From: Acidimicrobiia bacterium
GTDB lineage: Bacteria > Actinomycetota > Acidimicrobiia > Acidimicrobiales > Acidimicrobilacustridaceae
DNA: 34,908 bases
NCBI GenBank assembly: GCA_020832495.1
Contig: JAFIEP010000037.1
Span: forward strand, 1-34,908
Direction of reading: 5' to 3'
Made by a program: the position numbers and the translations under genes
Notes under the pieces: generated by a model
The model's input: the letters and a program-made list of their open reading frames with translations, nothing else
Database searches by the model: none
Told to the model about the DNA's origin: nothing
Part shown: piece after piece, positions 32,920 to 34,908 of the stretch
How positions within the stretch are numbered: position 1 is the stretch's first letter
Layout: each line of letters starts with the position of its first letter

Positions 32920-34371
32920 ATGGCCACCCCGACTGCTCCGTTCCCGCCCATCGTCGGCCAGGTGACGAACGCCGCCCACCAACCCGACCTCGCAGGTAAC
33001 CGGTGCCCGGTCGCTGACGAGATCGACGCCACCGCCTGCGCCGTCTCGGGCGAGCTGCCCCCGGAACTGCGGGGATCCTTCGTCCGCAACGGCCCGAACC
33101 CGGCCTTCGAGCCGATCGGCCGCTACAGCGCCCTCGACGGGGACGGGATGCTGCACGCCGTCACCATCGACGATGCCGGCGTGTCCTACCGGAACCGGTG
33201 GATCCGATCGCGTGGCCTCGGCGCGGAGGTGGCCCACGGGGCGGCCGTCTATCCCGGGCTCGGCGACGTGTTGAACTTCCCCGACCGGGCGCTCACCGGT
33301 GACGCCGGACCGGTGAAGAATCCGGCCAACACCCACATCATCGAGCACGCCGGGCGGCGGCTGGCCCTGTGGGAAGGCGGCCTGCCCACCGAGGTCACCA
33401 GCGGGCTCGACACGATCGGCGAGTACGACTTCGACGGCCGACTCCGGGGACCCATGACGGCCCATCCCCGCCTCGACCCCCGCACCGGCGAGATGCTCAT
33501 GTTCGGCTACTCGCTGTTCGAGCCCTACCTCGTGTACCACCTCGTCGAGGCCGACGGCACGCTGTCGCACTCCGTGGAGATCGACCTGCCCGCCCCGGTG
33601 ATGATCCACGACATGATCATGACCGAGCAGCACGCCGTGTTCCTCGAGACGCCCTACGTGTTCGACCTCGAGAACATCGGCAAGGGGCCCATGGTGCGGT
33701 GGATGCCCGAGCGCGGCGCCCGCATCGGCGTGCTCCCCCGTCGCGGCGCCGCCGAGGATCTGGCATGGTTCGACATCGAACCCGGCCACGTCCAGCACTT
33801 CTGGTCCGGCTGGGTCGAAGGCGACCGCATCGAATTCCATGGCTGCCGCTACCAGAACCCCGACTTCGGCATCGACAACACCACCGAGTTGGACCATCGG
33901 TCCGCCAAGGACCACTACGCGCTCCCCGCCCGCTTCTGGGTCGACCTCGCGGCCGGGACGGCCGGGTGGGAGACCATGGACGACCTCGAGGGTGACTTCA
34001 ACCGCATCAATCCGGCCTACGACGGCGTGCGCGTCCGCTACCTCTACATGTCGGCGTACACCCAGCCCGACCGTCACCTGGGTGACTTCGACGCCGTGGT
34101 CAAGTACGACGACGCCACCGGGAAGCGCACGATCTGGAGTGCCGGGCCCGCCGGCCACGTGGGCGAGAGCGTGTTCGTGGCCGATCCCGACGGCAGCGCC
34201 GAGGACGACGGGTGGCTGCTCAACATCGTCTACTACCACGATCGGCACACCAGCGACCTGGTGGTGATCGATGCCCGCGACCTGGCCGCCGGACCGGTGG
34301 CGGCCGTGCACCTGCCTCGGCGGGTGCCGTTCGGCTTCCACGCCAACTGGTTCCCGGCGGTGGACCGATGA
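32920..34371 (+). CDS. Carotenoid/stilbene cleavage oxygenase, RPE65 family (canonical)
   Basis: A 483-residue iron-dependent dioxygenase. The N-terminal ELPPELRGSFVRNGPNP and ALDGDGMLHAV are the family entry motifs. The four iron histidines are H182 (TAHPRLDP), H230 (IHDMIMTEQH), H293 (VQHFWSG) and H474 (FGFHANW). The length fits bacterial lignostilbene dioxygenases and apocarotenoid oxygenases; the two subgroups cannot be separated by eye. No signal peptide is present. The gene has its own leaderless promoter and shares an operator with the Rieske gene. Its stop overlaps the next start (ATGA). Confidence 0.92.
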   Translation: MATPTAPFPPIVGQVTNAAHQPDLAGNRCPVADEIDATACAVSGELPPELRGSFVRNGPNPAFEPIGRYSALDGDGMLHAVTIDDAGVSYRNRWIRSRGLGAEVAHGAAVYPGLGDVLNFPDRALTGDAGPVKNPANTHIIEHAGRRLALWEGGLPTEVTSGLDTIGEYDFDGRLRGPMTAHPRLDPRTGEMLMFGYSLFEPYLVYHLVEADGTLSHSVEIDLPAPVMIHDMIMTEQHAVFLETPYVFDLENIGKGPMVRWMPERGARIGVLPRRGAAEDLAWFDIEPGHVQHFWSGWVEGDRIEFHGCRYQNPDFGIDNTTELDHRSAKDHYALPARFWVDLAAGTAGWETMDDLEGDFNRINPAYDGVRVRYLYMSAYTQPDRHLGDFDAVVKYDDATGKRTIWSAGPAGHVGESVFVADPDGSAEDDGWLLNIVYYHDRHTSDLVVIDARDLAAGPVAAVHLPRRVPFGFHANWFPAVDR

Positions 34372-34908
34372 GGCGCACGCTGACGGCGGTGACACTCAGC
34401 CTGGCGCTGGTGGTGGCCGGTGGTTGCGCCAGCGACGACGCCGGCGACGAGACCGGCGAGGAAGCGAACGAGGAAGCCAGCGAGTTCGACGACATCGTCG
34501 GGCGCTACGCCCACTTCGACGTGGTGGCCTACGAGGACGAGTTGATGAAGACGCTCATCATCTCCTACGGCTTCGCTGACCTCGCCGAGGTGGACGGCGA
34601 GCTGCAGTGGGCGCCCGAGTTCTGTTTCTCCGAGCATCGCAGCGACCAACCCATCAGCGTGGAGTTCTCCGACGAGGCCACCTCCGCCATCCGTCCGGTG
34701 CCGGCCGTGGTCACGGTGAGCCGCGACGAGGACGGCACGGTGCACCTGTCCCGTCCCACCACCCCCACCGGGATCGGCGTGCGGCTCGACGATCCGGCCA
34801 ACGATCCGCTGCCCACCGACCCCGCCGCGCCGCGGGGCGGCGCCGCCGCCGGGGGCGGCCCCCCCCCCCTCCCGGGCCCCCGCGTGGGCTCCCCCCCGGC
34901 GGCCGGTG
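34368..34908 (+). CDS. Lipoprotein of unknown function, cut by the window edge
   Basis: The reading frame opens with a typical lipoprotein signal: MRRTLTAV, a hydrophobic core, and the lipobox VAGGC, followed by a Glu/Asp-rich linker. The mature part contains FDVVAYEDELMKTLIISYGF and VEFSDEATSAIRPVPAVV; I do not recognise a family. The start overlaps the stop of the cleavage oxygenase in an ATGA arrangement, so it is translationally coupled and probably linked to the same pathway, e.g. substrate capture outside the cell. The frame is open to the edge, but the last ~90 bases are unreliable, so the true C-terminus is unknown. Confidence 0.65.
   Translation, partial: MRRTLTAVTLSLALVVAGGCASDDAGDETGEEANEEASEFDDIVGRYAHFDVVAYEDELMKTLIISYGFADLAEVDGELQWAPEFCFSEHRSDQPISVEFSDEATSAIRPVPAVVTVSRDEDGTVHLSRPTTPTGIGVRLDDPANDPLPTDPAAPRGGAAAGGGPPPLPGPRVGSPPAAG
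34821..34908. other. Probable low-quality contig end, G/C homopolymer runs
   Basis: The last ~90 bases are almost only G and C, with a run of 11 C and several shorter runs, unlike any coding stretch in the window. This is typical of a badly resolved assembly end and should not be translated with confidence. Confidence 0.6.

Noticed and set aside
22066-34371. Idea that the ABA4-like protein and cleavage oxygenases form a carotenoid biosynthesis cluster
   Set aside because: No phytoene synthase, desaturase or cyclase gene is present, and the ABA4-like gene is separated from the oxygenase operon by the independently transcribed serine hydrolase.
1-34908. CRISPR array, tRNA/rRNA genes, transposases, phage or toxin-antitoxin modules
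   Set aside because: I looked for regularly spaced repeats, cloverleaf-like segments, terminal inverted repeats and typical protein motifs and found none. The coding density leaves little space for them.

Overview
The window is a GC-rich, almost gap-free stretch of bacterial chromosome from an actinobacterium. The best guess is class Acidimicrobiia, probably a metagenomic contig. This rests on the DUF222-type gene at the left edge, TANNNT -10 boxes placed 6-8 nt before many start codons (leaderless genes), mixed GTG/ATG starts, and a gene set typical of marine or freshwater Acidimicrobiia. I see no rRNA, tRNA, CRISPR array, insertion sequence or phage gene. No gene-free stretch exceeds about 220 bases. 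Both ends are truncated, and the last ~90 bases look like poor assembly.

Layout. (1) 1-483: N-terminal part of a DUF222/HNH-type protein. (2) 644-6321: a CstB-like persulfide dioxygenase/rhodanese under a strong promoter with a GATACC-N6-GGTATM operator, then a FUSC-like membrane protein, an ornithine cyclodeaminase/mu-crystallin homologue, an AhpD-like protein and a ferric-reductase-type membrane flavohaem protein. (3) 6335-10123: a PPOX-like flavoprotein, a small membrane protein, a thioredoxin-fold protein, a DUF1963 protein, a single-domain voltage-gated cation channel with a calcium-like filter, and a thioredoxin whose promoter carries the same type of operator as the CstB-like gene. (4) 10248-13305: an ECF sigma factor fused to a zinc anti-sigma domain, a membrane anchor and an external domain, convergent with a Tat/lipoprotein flavin amine oxidase. 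(5) 13423-22524: GH29 fucosidase, TrpB2, a HAD-type lipoprotein, a siderophore-interacting flavoprotein, a DUF2252 protein, a metallophosphoesterase/PQQ-propeller fusion, YaaA and an ABA4-like membrane protein. (6) 22550-34908: a class C serine hydrolase lipoprotein, then a compact catabolic locus.

The catabolic locus is the most coherent unit. On the minus strand, reading from 31616 down, are an RPE65-family carotenoid/stilbene cleavage oxygenase, an SDR, a ThuA-like protein, an acyl-CoA synthetase, an ACMSD-type amidohydrolase, a second SDR and a zinc alcohol dehydrogenase. Most joints are stop-start overlaps or gaps of a few bases. Divergent from it are a Rieske oxygenase alpha subunit, a second RPE65-family oxygenase and a lipoprotein. 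The same 13-bp palindrome (TNAACAGTGTTNA) overlaps the -10 box of both the Rieske gene and the second cleavage oxygenase, so one regulator probably controls both. I infer a pathway that cleaves a conjugated double bond to aldehydes, oxidises them, activates the acid with CoA, and hydroxylates or demethylates a ring. The substrate (apocarotenoid, lignostilbene or another conjugated compound) cannot be read from the sequence.

A second theme is reactive sulfur and redox handling: the CstB-like protein and thioredoxin with matching operators, plus several thioredoxin-fold and flavin proteins. The regulator genes for both predicted operators lie outside the window.
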